NCBI GenBank assembly: GCA_020205615.1
Contig: CM035160.1
Span: forward strand, 116,904,921-116,968,920
Reading direction: 5' to 3'
From: Panax quinquefolius
Lineage: Eukaryota > Streptophyta > Magnoliopsida > Apiales > Araliaceae
DNA: 64,000 bases
The notes under the pieces were generated by a model. That model saw nothing but the letters and a program-made list of their open reading frames with translations. It was not told the origin of the DNA and made no database searches. Every line of letters begins with the position of its first letter. Positions within the stretch are counted from its first letter, which is position 1. Position numbers and translations under genes: made by a program. Positions 1 through 11,153 of this stretch are shown here, in pieces.

Positions 1-235
1 TTCTCAATCGACAATAATTCCGTTGTGGGGTCCACCAATGATTGTCTTAGTTGTATGAATATTCCTGTTAAAAGCGAATATTTCCCACCAATCAAATATT
101 ATATAACAACTTGCGTACTTTGCAAAATTTATAAATATTACCCACAACTATAACATTATATCAATTTCACTCCATAATATTCAAAAATAATATTTATAGA
201 AAATTCATCTTTATTCAAAAAGTTGGGGTTTTACA
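1..235 (-). repeat. 3' LTR of element A (partial)
   Basis: Matches bases about 38041-38277, the start of A's other LTR. The inner edge reads TTTTACA on the plus strand, i.e. the LTR begins TGTAAAACCCC on the minus strand. Bases 237-250 (reverse complement a purine-rich ATAAGAATGGGAGA) are the likely polypurine tract next to it. The rest of this LTR lies left of the window. Confidence 0.85.
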
Positions 236-246
236 ATCTCCCATTC

Positions 247-717
247 TTATGAAATTTTGCCCTCGAAATTAGGGTACGTACCTGGTATATTGAAGAGGTA
301 AGGATACCTTGATTTCATTTCAAATTCTAACTCCCAAGTCATTTCCTCAACATCGTGGTTTCTCCACAAAACTTTGACTTGAGGTATAACCTTGGAGCGT
401 AGAATATATTCTTTCTTATCCAAGATTTGAACAGGAACCTCTTCATACGTCAAATCTTCCGCTATTTCGTCCGATTCTAACTCAATAATGTGGTTCGGGT
501 CTTCCACATATTTACGTAACATGGATATGTGAAAAACATTATGAACACGAGACATACTTGGCGGTAAAGCGAGTCTATAGGCCACAGTTCCTACTCGATC
601 AATGATTAAAAATGGGCTGATGAATCGAGGAATGAGCTTTCCTCTCTTTCCAAATCTCGTAACTCCTTTCCATGGAGCAACACGTAACAACACATAATCT
701 CCTATATCGAATTCCAC
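247..717 (-). pseudogene. Element A integrase C-terminus with chromodomain-like module
   Basis: A 156-codon open stretch on the minus strand. Its first 60 residues match the GPY/F-type C-terminal part of gypsy integrases (VGTVAYRLALPPSMSRVHNV and HISMLRKYV are diagnostic). The tail, ending near VKVLWRNHDVEEMTWELEFE, is the plant chromovirus chromodomain-like module thought to steer integration to heterochromatin. It is followed directly by the polypurine tract and 3' LTR, as expected for the end of pol. A closely related copy is at 29387-29929 in element B. The open frame is a fragment of a frameshifted pol gene, not an independent gene. Confidence 0.87.
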
Positions 718-1660
718 GTCTTTTCGATGAAGATCAACATAACTCTTTTGTCGATCTTGTGAGGTTTTTATACGTTGTCAGATCGTTTGAATCTTTTTCG
801 TAGTCATACGTACCAACTTCGGTCCCAACAACGTTGCTTCACCCACCTCATCCCATCATACTGGAGAACGACACTTTCTTCCATGGCGCTTTGAATGGAG
901 CCATCGTCAATACTTGCTTGATAAGCTGTTGTTGTTGTAGGAAAACTCCACCAATGGTAAGAACTTGTCCCAACTTCCCTTGAAGTCAAGGACACAGAAT
1001 CTTAATAGATCTTCAAGAGTTTGAATCGTCCTCTCCGACTGCCCGTCCGTCTGAGGATGATATGCCTAGCTAAATCGTAAATCTGTGCCCATAGCTTTTT
1101 GCAAACTAACCCAAAATCTTGAAGTGAATCTTGGGTCTCGATCAGAAACTATGGATACTGGCATACCATGCAATCTTACAACCTCATTTATGTACATACG
1201 AGAAAGACGTTCAAGTGTATAAGTTTCTCGTATCGGTAAGAAATGAGCAGACTTGGTCAATCTATCAACAATGACCCAAATCACATCTATGCCTTGAGAA
1301 ACTTTGGGAAGACCGGTAACGAAATCCATGGTAATGTGCTCCCACTTCCATTCCACTTCCATTCTGGAATTTCAAGTGGTTGCAATGGACCTTTGGTACT
1401 TGATGCTCTGCCTTGACTCGTTGACACGTTAGACACCTTGAGATAAATAGCGCTATCTCTCTCTTCATATTGCTACACCAAAATGTATGACGAATATCAT
1501 GATACATTTTGGTACTCCCAGGATGGATTGCAAACGGTGTGTTATGCGCCTCCATCATAATTTTATACTTTAAATCAGGGTCGTTAGGAACAAAAAGTCT
1601 GGAGTTGACTCGAAGTATTCCTTCTTCATCGATTCTTGCATCCCGGTATAGCACCTTCTT
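718..1660 (-). pseudogene. Element A integrase zinc-binding domain and catalytic core (frameshifted)
   Basis: Right to left, 1654-1400 encodes the HHCC zinc-binding region, ending in CLTCQRVKAEHQ. It is followed in another frame by the catalytic core from 1362: MDFVTGLP carries the first catalytic Asp, and [10 protein letters not shown] near 1150-1120 the second. A third-frame stretch near 1060-1010 reads as the [14 protein letters not shown] block with the catalytic Glu. Beyond it, 995-804 holds the downstream [13 protein letters not shown] segment in mixed frames. At least three frame changes are needed to read it through. The core residues are still recognisable, so decay is fairly recent. 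Confidence 0.83.
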
Positions 1661-1672
1661 GCACTTTCTTCC

Positions 1673-2182
1673 TCATATGCATCGGCTCCAGTGCGTAGCT
1701 TGAGCGACTTTAACTTTATCAATTAAAGTCGGTTCTACTCGTATATTCGCCATCATCACATGGGTCCCTGGAGTCTTTAACTCTATCTCCATCCTTTGCA
1801 AGTCACACAAAATGGGCCTTTGTGTTGACAATATCGCATTCGCACTTGCATATGATCTTCTACTCAATGCGTCAGCTACCACGTTCGCTTTTCCAGGATG
1901 GTATTGGATGGTATGATCATAATCTTTCAACAGTTCAAGCCAACGTCGTTGTCGCATGTTGAGTTGCTTTTGAGTGAAGAAATATTTGAGGCTTTTATGA
2001 TCCGTAAAGATCTCCACTTTCTCCCCATACAAGTAATGCCTCCAAATCTTTAGTGCGAAGACAACATCTGCCAACTCTAGATCATGAGTAGGATAATTCC
2101 TCTCATATTCTTTGAGTTGTCGTGAGGAATAGGCTATGACTTTTCCATGTTGCATGAGAACACATCCTAACCCTTTGCCCAA
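1673..2182 (-). pseudogene. Element A RNase H domain
   Basis: Open stretch of 169 codons. It starts with [10 protein letters not shown] (the DASGxGxG-type start of gypsy RNase H), then [20 protein letters not shown] with the conserved ELAD-type acidic residues, [11 protein letters not shown] with the third acidic residue, and ends with [16 protein letters not shown]. Length and order match the RNase H region between RT and integrase in chromoviruses. The frame ends in the spacer before the integrase zinc-binding domain. Confidence 0.85.
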
Positions 2183-3190
2183 AGCATCAATGTAGATGAC
2201 AAATCCCTCCGAACCAGATGGTATTGTCAGAACAGGTGCTGAAATAAGTCTCCTCTTGAGTTCTTGAAAACTCTTCTCACATTCCTCGCTCCAACCGAAC
2301 TTTGTATCTTTCCGAAGTTAAATTTGAGTTAGTGGAGTAGCGATTCGAGAAACCCTCTGGTAAAAGAAAGCTACATTACCGATCATTTGATTTAGGTTGC
2401 TCCCGACTTTGAATAGCTTCAATCTTTCTTTGGGTCAGCGAGATATTCCATGACTTGATACCGCGTGCTCAAGGAATGCTACTTCCTCAAGCCCGAACTC
2501 GCATTTCTTCAACTTGGCATAAAGCTTATATTCACGAAGCTTTTGGAGTATCGACCTCAAGTGTTGCTTTCATGATCTTCACGGGTTTTGGAATATATGA
2601 GGATGTCATCAATAAAGACGACCACAAAGTGATCCAAATATTCCTTGAATACTCGGTTCATCATATCCATGAAAGCGGCGTTAGGAGCATTAGTCAATCC
2701 AAAGGACATGACTAGGAATTCATAATGCCCGTCTGCAAGGAGTTAAAGCCGTCTTTGGAATGTCATTGGTTCTAATCTTCAATTGGTGATATCCGGAACG
2801 AAGATCAATCTTTGAAAAGAATTTGGCTCATTGCAATTGGTCAAACAGGTCATCAATATGTGGCAATTGGTACCTATTTTTGATGGTGACATGATTCAAC
2901 TCCCGATAATCAATACAAAGTTGCATACTCCCATCTTTCTTTTTCACGAATAGAATAGGAGCACCCCAAAGAGAAGTACTAGGACGAATGAAACCGATGT
3001 CTAACAATTCCTGTAGTTGGGTCTTTAACTCCTGAAGTTCAATAGGAGCCATTCGATATGGGGCTTTGGAATTAGGTTTTGTACCAGGTTCAAGGTCGAT
3101 ACAAAATTCAATTTCACGCTCTGGGTGTAGGCCAGGAAGTTCTTCAGGGAATACGTCAAGAAATTCATTAACAATAGAAATATCATTCAA
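2183..3190 (-). pseudogene. Element A reverse transcriptase (frameshifted)
   Basis: The N-terminal half (3190-2828) is open: [18 protein letters not shown] leads in, and [17 protein letters not shown] is the conserved RT motif. The active-site box [12 protein letters not shown] is readable on the minus strand around 2625-2590, so the catalytic Asp pair is retained. Between these, and from 2590 to 2183, the frame shifts several times. This is the standard RT region of a Ty3/gypsy pol gene, inactive here. Confidence 0.83.
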
Positions 3191-3225
3191 AACTGACGTA
3201 TTTTTGTTTAGATCCGTGACATGAG

Positions 3226-3926
3226 CTAAAAAAGCTTGACATCCATTTTCAATAAGCGAATAGCTTTATGGCTTGAGATAGCGGTGATTGATTTTAATGG
3301 TTTGGTTGCTTGAATTAGTATAATAGGTTGGTTAGGAATATGAAAGCTAACAACCTTACGAAAACAATCAATTTTTGCATGATGAGTAGTTAACCAATCA
3401 ATCCCTAGAATCACATCAAATGCAAGTAATTTCAATGAAATAAGATCAATAGGTAATGTGAGGGTACCGATTTGAACCAAACTAGACTTATAAACAGTGG
3501 ATGTAATGAAGGTTTCTCCTAACGGAGTTTCAACAGATAAGTCAAAGTCTAATTTCTCCAGAGTTAAATTTAAAAGTTGAGCGCAAGTAGGAGAAATAAA
3601 AGAATGGGTAGAACCGGTATCAAATAAGGTATAGACTTCGCTAGAGTTTATGATAAGCTTACCCGTGATGACCTCATTCTGTTCCTTGCTTTACGGGAGG
3701 TCACAACAAGCGCTCTCCTTGCACTCTGGCTTTGACTTTTACGGGGATGACCTTTGGTGCCTCCATCCTGGTTGAACTTGTCTTGGTGAACGCAAAAAAA
3801 TTGGGCTAAGTGACCTTCTCTTCCACAATTATAACATGCTTTGATGAGCATCGCGCATTTTTGGTGATGTGTCCCTCCCTCCGTATTTGAAGCATATGAT
3901 AGGTGGTCGTTCTCCTTCCTTAACAA
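3226..3926 (-). pseudogene. Element A zinc knuckle and aspartic protease region
   Basis: Right to left: a zinc-knuckle remnant near 3850-3790 reads CYNCGREGHLAQFF, where the final Cys is displaced by one position next to a poly-T run. Then the retropepsin active site DTGSTHSF is readable around 3625-3600, and the linker DVILGIDWLTTHHAKIDC lies at about 3420-3360 before RT. The protease catalytic triad is intact but frames change between the three blocks. Confidence 0.8.
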
Positions 3927-4652
3927 CGGTTCTTTGGTCTTTGGTGCCGACGTCCTTCCATCATTGTTGAATCTCCTTTTCTTGAAATGTCCATTTTCTT
4001 GTCTTGGCCATAATTACCACCGAAGTGGTTACCATTTCGCATGTTGATTCCTCCACGTTCTTTGTCACCGTTTAGATGATGATACCACTGGTATTTTCAT
4101 CTTTGTAAAATTTGCTTTCTCTTGGTTGCGTTGACTCGTTCTGGCGCTCCAATAAGCCGAGCCCTATTTACAACATCTGGGTACAAACACAGTTTATGAG
4201 AAATAAGATATTGACGTATCTCCGGTTTCAAACCTCTTAAAAACATTCACGTCATTCGCTCCTCATTATCGACCAAATGGGATGCAAACCAGGATAACTC
4301 CACAAATTTAGCCTCGTATTGCGACACGATCATATTGTTTTGTTCCAATTTGATAAACTCCACTTCTTTCATATAGACGAATACTCTCAGGAAAGTACTT
4401 GTCGTTGAATAGCTCTTGGAACTTCTCCCAAAACATCTTGAGTGCGTCAGGCTGGGTACGTTTTATAGATTCCCACCAGTAATCTGCCTCTTCACGCAAC
4501 ATCAAGGTGGCAAAAGGAACCTTTTGCTCCTCGGAGCATCCCAAGACATCAAATCTTTTGGTGATCTGCTTTATCCATGCTTTCGCCTTAAGTGGTTTTG
4601 GCTCTCCAATAAACTCCGGTGGTCCCAGCTCCTTGAACTGTTTAGCGGTGAC
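3927..4652 (-). pseudogene. Element A gag, C-terminal part (split by element B)
   Basis: Encodes the retrotransposon gag core starting exactly at the insertion point: AKQFKELGPPEF, then ILGCSEEQKVPFAT-like and DYWWES blocks and FQELFNDKYFPESIR, as in the related gag genes at 10316, 50541 and 52499. After about 4380 the frame is lost, and 4300-3930 is degenerate. The N-terminal 78 codons lie at 32779-32544, separated by element B. Confidence 0.85.
4648..4652. repeat. Target-site duplication GTGAC, left copy (element B)
   Basis: GTGAC lies immediately before TGTAAGACCC, the 5' end of B's LTR. The same five bases follow the GTCACA end of B's 3' LTR at 32544-32548. Both copies fall at the same codon of A's gag. 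Confidence 0.93.
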
Positions 4653-5961
4653 TGTAAGACCCAACTTTTTAATGAATAAAATCAAATTTCCTTTATTTAT
4701 TATTGTGAATAATAAGGTGTTAATTTGATATAATACTTTGGTTATGGGTGAAATGTGCAAATTTTGTAAAATAAGCAAGTGGTAATAAAATATTCATTGT
4801 GTCGGAGAATATTCGTTTGGTCGTGGAATATTCTTTCTGTCGGGAAATATTAAATGCGATTTGGTAGCTTGACCATTTATGGGCCCCATGTGGATAAGCT
4901 ATCGGATGAAGAAAATGACAAAGTTTGGGTTGTTATAAATAATGGCGTAGTTATTACCGTTAACACTATTGGAATACCTGGTGGTTAAAATACGATGTCT
5001 GGCGTGGTTGCACAAGAGTAGTAGCACGGCATTATGATATTGATGAATTATTGATCCTTACGTAAGAAGGAACTACTCAATAATTGTCGCGAGTGAATTC
5101 TTATTCAATATTTTATTTTATTGATTCAATAATTGCTGTGTTGATATTTTATATTATTCTTGTTCAATAATTCTCACTGCACAATATTTCCCATTATCAG
5201 ATCAATAATTCATATTATTTGAATAATATTATTAGATAGCATTATTGGCAATGTCTAGAAAGTTCTGTCAATGAGAGGTTTGGTCACCTAATTGCGGCGC
5301 ATGATGAGGAGAAATTCTTATTGAAAGCCCCCTCTTCGGGGAACAAATTTGGTTGTTATAAATGTGATTCTGTAATATTATTTGTGAATAATTAATCATT
5401 GATTCATAGGATAAGGAAATATTTATTTTATGTGGATATAAATGATGGATTTATTTATGTGGTTATAAATGAAGGAATTAATGTTGAGGTGTTTTATCAG
5501 TATTTTGTCGGATTGGAAGTATTTAAAAATTATCCGTTTGTGGATTTTGGATATTTTTGGTTTGGAATTTGGAAAAACTCAAAGCTAAAAAGTTTTAGAG
5601 AATTCGATTTCGTGTGGAATGGACATAAAATTCGTATTTTTCTGATAAACGGGCTATTTTCTATGAATTATTAAAGTTTTTGATTATTGTTTAAATGATA
5701 AAACATTTTGGAAAATTCTAGAATTGGTTGGTGAGAAATGTGCTCAATTGAATTTCAAATGTAGTGGGTGGCAATAGTAACAGGTAAAGCCATCAGGTAG
5801 CAGGTTAGTCTTCTATGGCGTTCTAAGCATTTTCCTATAAATAGAGGGCTAAGTTAGAATTGAAAATCACACCAGAAACATAAGCTTTCTCTCTTTCTCT
5901 CTCTAGATTATTGAGTGTATTTTGTGAGTATTTAGATACTTTTTGAGTTTCTATTCATCAG
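4653..5961 (+). repeat. 5' LTR of element B, first part
   Basis: Starts TGTAAGACCC and aligns by eye to 29956-31256 of the 3' LTR. It is cut at 5961 by the solo LTR C and resumes at 8786. Differences from the 3' LTR cluster in short GC-rich patches (about 4857-4885, 5000-5030, 5290-5345). Confidence 0.9.
5836..5844 (+). promoter_or_regulatory. Predicted LTR TATA box (element B 5' LTR)
   Basis: TATAAATAG in the context CATTTTCC-TATAAATAG-AGGG, followed by a CT-rich stretch (CTTTCTCTC). The same box is conserved at 31130-31138 (B 3' LTR) and 49074-49082 (element F LTR), which supports a real Pol II LTR promoter. The start site is inferred to lie about 30 bases downstream. Confidence 0.65.
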
Positions 5962-6529
5962 TGTGACGTCCCCAAAATAGGTCCAATCCAACCAACCTAT
6001 TCTGAGTCGCCAAATACATGGTACAGAAACAACTATAACTTCATTAATACAATTGTCACGCAAAATATGACAACACATAAATTGTGAGTTTAAATACAAA
6101 TATTGTCTTCTAGACAATATCCACACTCAAATAAGTCCTCATTACAACTATTGATACACTATTTTACAAAATAGTGAGGACTACTAAAACAACTGTCTTG
6201 AACCATTACTCCACACCCGACTTGTTCCGCTTATATTCTCGTCTCACGAGAAGAAAAATGGAACAAAAGGAAAAGGGTGAGCTCAACTAGCCCGATAAAA
6301 AGAATATTATGACTAAGATAATGTACAACAAATTATCCTTAGTCTTCATGAGAGAAAAATCGATAGAATACAATAGACAACAAGTTTTAGATCAACAAGC
6401 GCGTGTGAAACAATAATTCATTAGAAGAGTTAAGTAGAGAATGAAATCTATTATCATCTATGAATTTAAAAGTCCATCATCGATATTTTAACCCTGTAAC
6501 ATCAATCAATATACATCATAACTCAAATA

Positions 6530-6745
6530 GTCATCTTTGCACTCTGAGCCAAAGATATTCATCACATTGGTCATGTTCATCTCAACACCGCTCATCTTTG
6601 TACTACAGCCATAGATATTCATCGAGTTGGTCAGTGTTCATCTAAACACCATTTATCTTTGCACACTGAGCCAAAGATATTCATCGAGAAAATCATTCAT
6701 CTTTGCACTCTACGGCCAAAGATATTCGATAATATCATCATTTAG
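6530..6745. repeat. Hairpin repeat array in solo LTR C
   Basis: Several copies of CATCTTTGCACT…GCCAAAGATATTCATC. Each copy contains the inverted pair ATCTTTG…CAAAGAT with a loop of about ten bases. The same array is in every B-type LTR in the window (9355-9560, 31785-31990, 33783-33980, 49625-49790, 58951-59137). Confidence 0.8.
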
Positions 6746-7044
6746 GGTGAGAATGATGAAAAATATTTTAAAGGAAACGAATCCAGTGAAACAAAAGAAT
6801 AAATATTAAAGATTCGTATTTCAGCTATTCCATGTCCAAAAATACCTCATAAATAATCATAGTGGAGTAAAATTCAAGAATGATCAAAACATGGATACAA
6901 TCAAAGCTAGTATCCATAATAGATATTTTGGACGAAAAACGAAAATTTAATTTTTCTGTGAATAGTGTCGTATACGTGAATAGTGCCGTATACGTGAATA
7001 ATGACTTCAACACTAAAAGATAGAAATTTCACAAAAAAAATCAT

Positions 7045-7132
7045 CATGCTTCGTGAATAGTAACTCGTGAATAGTAACTCATGAATAGTAACTCATGAAT
7101 AGTAACTCGTGAATAGTAACTCATGAATAGTA
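7045..7132. repeat. 14-bp minisatellite in solo LTR C
   Basis: Six tandem units of TCRTGAATAGTAAC (R = A or G), ending just before CCCCGACATG. The equivalent site has about six units in B's 5' LTR, three in B's 3' LTR and four in the solo LTR at 33214-35999. Confidence 0.85.
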
Positions 7133-8945
7133 ACCCCGACATGAAAAAGTTCCAAATTTGATAAAAAAAATTCCAATCAATATTTCGGCATAATGATATT
7201 GAAGAAATAATATCATTTTAAAAAAAATAATATCCCTTACCTCGCAAAAATAGTACTTACATTTGGAATCTTTGGATATAGTCTTTGAAGGAACTTTTGC
7301 GATAGCAACACTCAAAGTACCAAAATACTCACAAGAATACGCTCGATAATATAGAGAGAGAAAAAGAGAGATATCTTTAGTTTCTGGTGTGATTTTCAAT
7401 TCTAACCTAAGCACCCTATTTATAGAAAAATGTTTAGAACACCAAAGCAGAAAATTTAATATAATATTAATATAATTATACAAATTTTCCTTAGCCCACC
7501 TTTTAGTTAAAAACACCAGCCACACATGTAAATGATGTCCAAAAAATACAAAAAATATTTTTCTAACAAAAATAATTTAAACTCCAAAAATCAATTCACA
7601 CCCGATATACCGAAACTTCAATAATTCACAATAAATAGCCCTTTTATCAGAAAATTCGAATCCCACGATTTTTTATAGAAAATTTAATTCTCTATAACTT
7701 TTCAGAAGAAAGTTTTTCCAAATTTCAAACAAAAATTGAAGAAATCCCACAAGCAGACGATTTTCTGTTTATAATCAAATTTCGATCAAGAAATGGGGTC
7801 CACAAACACACAAAACATGTGTTAATCATTTAATGCAACAAAAATACTTTTCATCCTCATATACTCATATATCCCATATTCATTGTAAAAATATCATCAT
7901 TATTATATTATAATAATATAATAAAATATTATTTTATCGAGAAAAGATAAAATATCAATTTTTAACAATTGTCACTTTAAAAATTTTCTCCATCTATAAC
8001 CACATAAAATCAATATTTTCCTCATCATATAAATCAATAATTAATTATTCACAAATAATATTACGAGAATCACAAAGATCGACAACCGGTAGTTTCGAGG
8101 AAGAGGAGGCTTTCCAATAAGAATTTCTCCTTCTTTGCCATGCAATTAGGTAACCAAACCTCTACTTAGATAGAACTTTCTAGACATTGCCAATAATGTT
8201 TTCTAATAATATTATTCAGATAATATGAATTATTGCTTCGATAATGAAAAATACTGTGTAGTGACAATTATTGAAACAACGGTAATATAAAAAATCAACG
8301 CAACAATTATTGAATCAATAAAATAAAAAAATTTGAGCGATAATTCATTGTAACAATTATTGATTAGTGCCTTCTTACGTAAGATCAATAATTGGTGCAA
8401 TACTGCAGTGTCTACTATGCAACAACGCCAGATTACATCGTGTTTTAACCACAGAAGGTATTCCAACGATAATTGTGAATAACAACTACGCCGTTATTTA
8501 TAAACAACTTATACTTGTCGTTTTCTTCATCCAATCGCTTTTCGTTATGGGGCCCACACAAGGCTGCGCCGTCGAACGAATATTCCCCGACAATAAGAAT
8601 ATTCCACGACCACACGAATATTCTCCGACAACAATGAGTATTTTATAACCACTTGCTTATTTGAAATATTTGCGCATTTTACCCATAACTAACCACATTA
8701 ATCAAATCAACCCTTACTATTTCAAAATGATAAATAGAGGAAATTCCATTTTATTAAAAAAAAAAATTTGGGGTCTTAAAATCAGTGCAAGTTCCTTCAG
8801 CACTATATCCAATATTCTAGCCAGAAGTATTATCTTTTTGAGGTAAGGGATGTTATTTTCTTCGTAAGTGATATTATTTCTTCAATATCATTATGCCGAA
8901 ATATTGGTTGGAACTTTTTATCAAATTTGGAACTTTTTATGTCGG

Positions 8946-9028
8946 GGTTACTATTCACGAGTTACTATTCACGAGTTACTATTCATGAGTTACTATTCAT
9001 GAGTTACTATTCACGAGTACTATTCATG
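8946..9028. repeat. 14-bp minisatellite in B 5' LTR (about six units)
   Basis: Tandem GTTACTATTCAYGA units (Y = C or T), the last one a base shorter. The partner LTR of the same element has only three units at about 31420-31458, so unit number changed after insertion. Confidence 0.85.
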
Positions 9029-9354
9029 AAGCATGATGATTTTTCTTGTGGAATTTCTATCTTTTGGTGTCGGAGTTACTATTCACGTATACGACATTAT
9101 TCACGTATACGACACTACTCACCGAAAAATGAAATTTTCTTCTTTTTATCCAAGATGTCTATTATGGTTATTATCTTTGATTGTATCCATGTTTTGATCT
9201 TTATTTTGAATTCTGCTTCAAAAATTGGTTATTATGAAGTATTATTGAACTTGGATAAAAGCATGTCTGAATCCCTAATATTTGTTCTTACGTCTCACCT
9301 TTGGATTCGTTTTTTCTAAAATGTTTTTCATCATCCTCAGTCCTTAATGATAAT

Positions 9355-9560
9355 ACTTGATGAATATCTTTGGCCCGTAGTGCAAAGATGAATGATTACT
9401 TGATGAATATCTTTGGCCCGTAGTTTAAAGATGAATGATTACCTGATGAATATCTTTGGCCCGTAGTGCAAAGATGAACAGGTGTTGAGATGAACATGAC
9501 CGACTGGTGATACAAATGAATATCTTTGGCCTGTAGTGCAAAGATGAATATTTGTTTAAA
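9355..9560. repeat. Hairpin repeat array in B 5' LTR
   Basis: Four copies of GAATATCTTTGGCC-GTAGT-GCAAAGATGAA, three of them at about 46-bp spacing. Each can fold as ATCTTTG-loop-CAAAGAT. Confidence 0.82.
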
Positions 9561-10121
9561 GATGTATATTGATTGATGTTACAGGGATAAAATATTGATG
9601 ATGGACTTCTAAATCTTAGAAGATAGTAGAATTTTTTCTCTACTTGACTCTTCTAATGGATTGTTGTTTCCACTGCAGTTGTTGACCTAAAACTTGTTGT
9701 CGATTATATTTTATCAGATTTTTCCCTGTTGAAGACTAACGATAATTTTTTGTATATTATCTTAGTCATAATATTCTTTACTGGGCTAGTTGAGCTAACC
9801 CTTTTCCTTTTTGTTCCATTTTTCTTCTCAGGAGGTGAGAATATAGCAGGATCTAGTCGGGGTATGGAGTGATAATTCTAGAAAGATGTTTTAGCAGTCC
9901 TCACTATTTCTGTAAAAATAGTGTTTGAATAATTGTAATGAGGACTCCTTTTGAGTTTATATAATCTCTAGTAGACAGTATTTGTATTCAAACTCATAGT
10001 ATATGTGTTGTCGTATTTTGCACGACAATTGTATTACTGAAGTTGTATTTATTTCGATACCAAGTTTTTGGCGACTCAGAATAGGTTGGGTGGAATGGAC
10101 CTATTTTGGGATCGTCACACT

Positions 10122-10133
10122 TGGTATCAATGT
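10122..10133 (+). other. Element B primer binding site (Met tRNA type)
   Basis: TGGTATCAATGT lies two bases after the LTR end. Related elements here read TGGTATCAAAGC (A and H) and TGGTATCATAGC (F). All resemble the plant initiator-Met tRNA primer site TGGTATCAGAGC, with one or more changes. Confidence 0.75.
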
Positions 10134-10315
10134 TTAGGGATATGATCCCTGGCTGAGATGTGAGACAAGAACTAGGAGGGGAGAGACGGGGAATTCCTTC
10201 ACTAGTATGACCTACCTAAGTTTATTTGGTATTTAATTGGTCTGGCCGTAGTCTGAGGATAATATGTGATATGTTAATTTGTTAATTAACCCTTGTTTTA
10301 TGGCAGTATTTAAGA

Positions 10316-11153
10316 ATGGCAGCAGTAAATATTAACGATGGAGTGAATGAGACAGTGGAGACACCTTTAATTAATACCCAAGATAAGATGCAACAGGAAG
10401 GCAATAATCCTCAGGTGAACAACGGCACCGACCAAATGACGAACGACGGTACGTTTAGGAGCTTTTTAGAATTCATGCACCACCAAACGAGAGGGACTCC
10501 TGTTCATAATGTAGGTGGAAACAATGGCAACCCACGGTTGGTCACCGCTAAGCAGTTCAAGGAACTGGGACCACCGGAGTTTTTGGGAAAGCCAGAACCA
10601 CTTACGGCAGAGACGTGGATAAAGCAGATCACCATGATATTTGATATCTTGGGATGTTCCGAGGAGCAAAAGGTTCCTTTTGCCACTTTTATGTTGCGAG
10701 GAGAGGCAGATTACTGGTGGGAATCGGAAAAACGTACTCAACATGCCGCACTGAAGATGTCTTGGGAGAAGTTCCAAGAGCTGTTCAACGACAAGTACTT
10801 TCCCGAAAGTATTCCTCACATGAAGGAGGTGGAGTTTATCAAGCTGGAGCAAAATAATATGACCGTGTCGCAGTATGAGGCTAAATTTACAGAGTTGTCC
10901 CGGTTTGCATCCCATTTGGTCGATAATGAAGAGCGAATGACGTGAATGTTTCTACGAGGTTTGAAACCCGAAATACGTCAATACCTCATTTCTCACAAAC
11001 TTTGTTTATATTCAGATGTTGTGAATAGGGCTCAGTTAGTGGAGCATGATAATGAGCCAGCCCAACCAAAGGATAACGAGCAACAACACGATAATAATCG
11101 TACCGGTGGCAACGGTCATTGGAACAATGATAACCATCGTGGAGGAGAACGAT
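10316..11153 (+). pseudogene. Element B gag, N-terminal and central part
   Basis: ATG at 10316 opens a 209-codon frame: an acidic/Asn-rich start, then AKQFKELGPPEFLGKPEP, ILGCSEEQKVPFATFM, ADYWWES and FQELFNDKYFPESI, the standard capsid-like gag core. An in-frame TGA at 10943 interrupts the normal MTQMFLRGLKPEI block; the frame continues unbroken behind it (MFLRGLKPEIRQYLISHKLC) to an Asn/His/Gly-rich linker. Element D splits the gene at 11153, and the zinc knuckle is at 28759-28800. Confidence 0.88.
11149..11153. repeat. Target-site duplication ACGAT, left copy (element D)
   Basis: ACGAT precedes TGATAAGTGG at 11154. The same five bases follow CACCAACA at 28683-28687. Confidence 0.92.

Larger units (their letters stand above)
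5962..8780 (-). mobile_element. Solo LTR C (Tekay type, reverse), inside B's 5' LTR
   Basis: A 2819-bp LTR in reverse orientation with no internal region. Plus-strand ends are TGTGACGTCCCC and GGGGTCTTAAA (the usual TTACA end mutated to TTAAA). ATCAG duplications at 5957-5961 and 8781-8785 flank it exactly. It is the same family as the LTRs of B. Solo LTRs form by recombination between the two LTRs of a full element, so a full copy once sat here. Confidence 0.92.
8786..10119 (+). repeat. 5' LTR of element B, second part
   Basis: Continues from 5961 after the C insertion and ends GTCGTCACA-type (ATCGTCACA) right before the primer site. It aligns by eye to 31257-32543 of the 3' LTR. It carries the 14-bp minisatellite (8946-9028) and the hairpin array (9355-9560). 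Confidence 0.9.

Noticed and set aside
5399..5674. 91-codon open frame, repeated at 30693-30884 and 48600-48857
   Set aside because: It lies upstream of the TATA box in LTR sequence, varies in length between copies and has low-complexity composition; not a gene.
7045..7132. Short direct repeats that might suggest a CRISPR array
   Set aside because: Units are contiguous 14-bp tandem copies without spacers, inside a plant LTR.
10466..10915. 149-codon antisense frame over element B gag
   Set aside because: Shadow of the gag coding frame; homologous antisense frames appear at 4416 and 50592 for the same reason.
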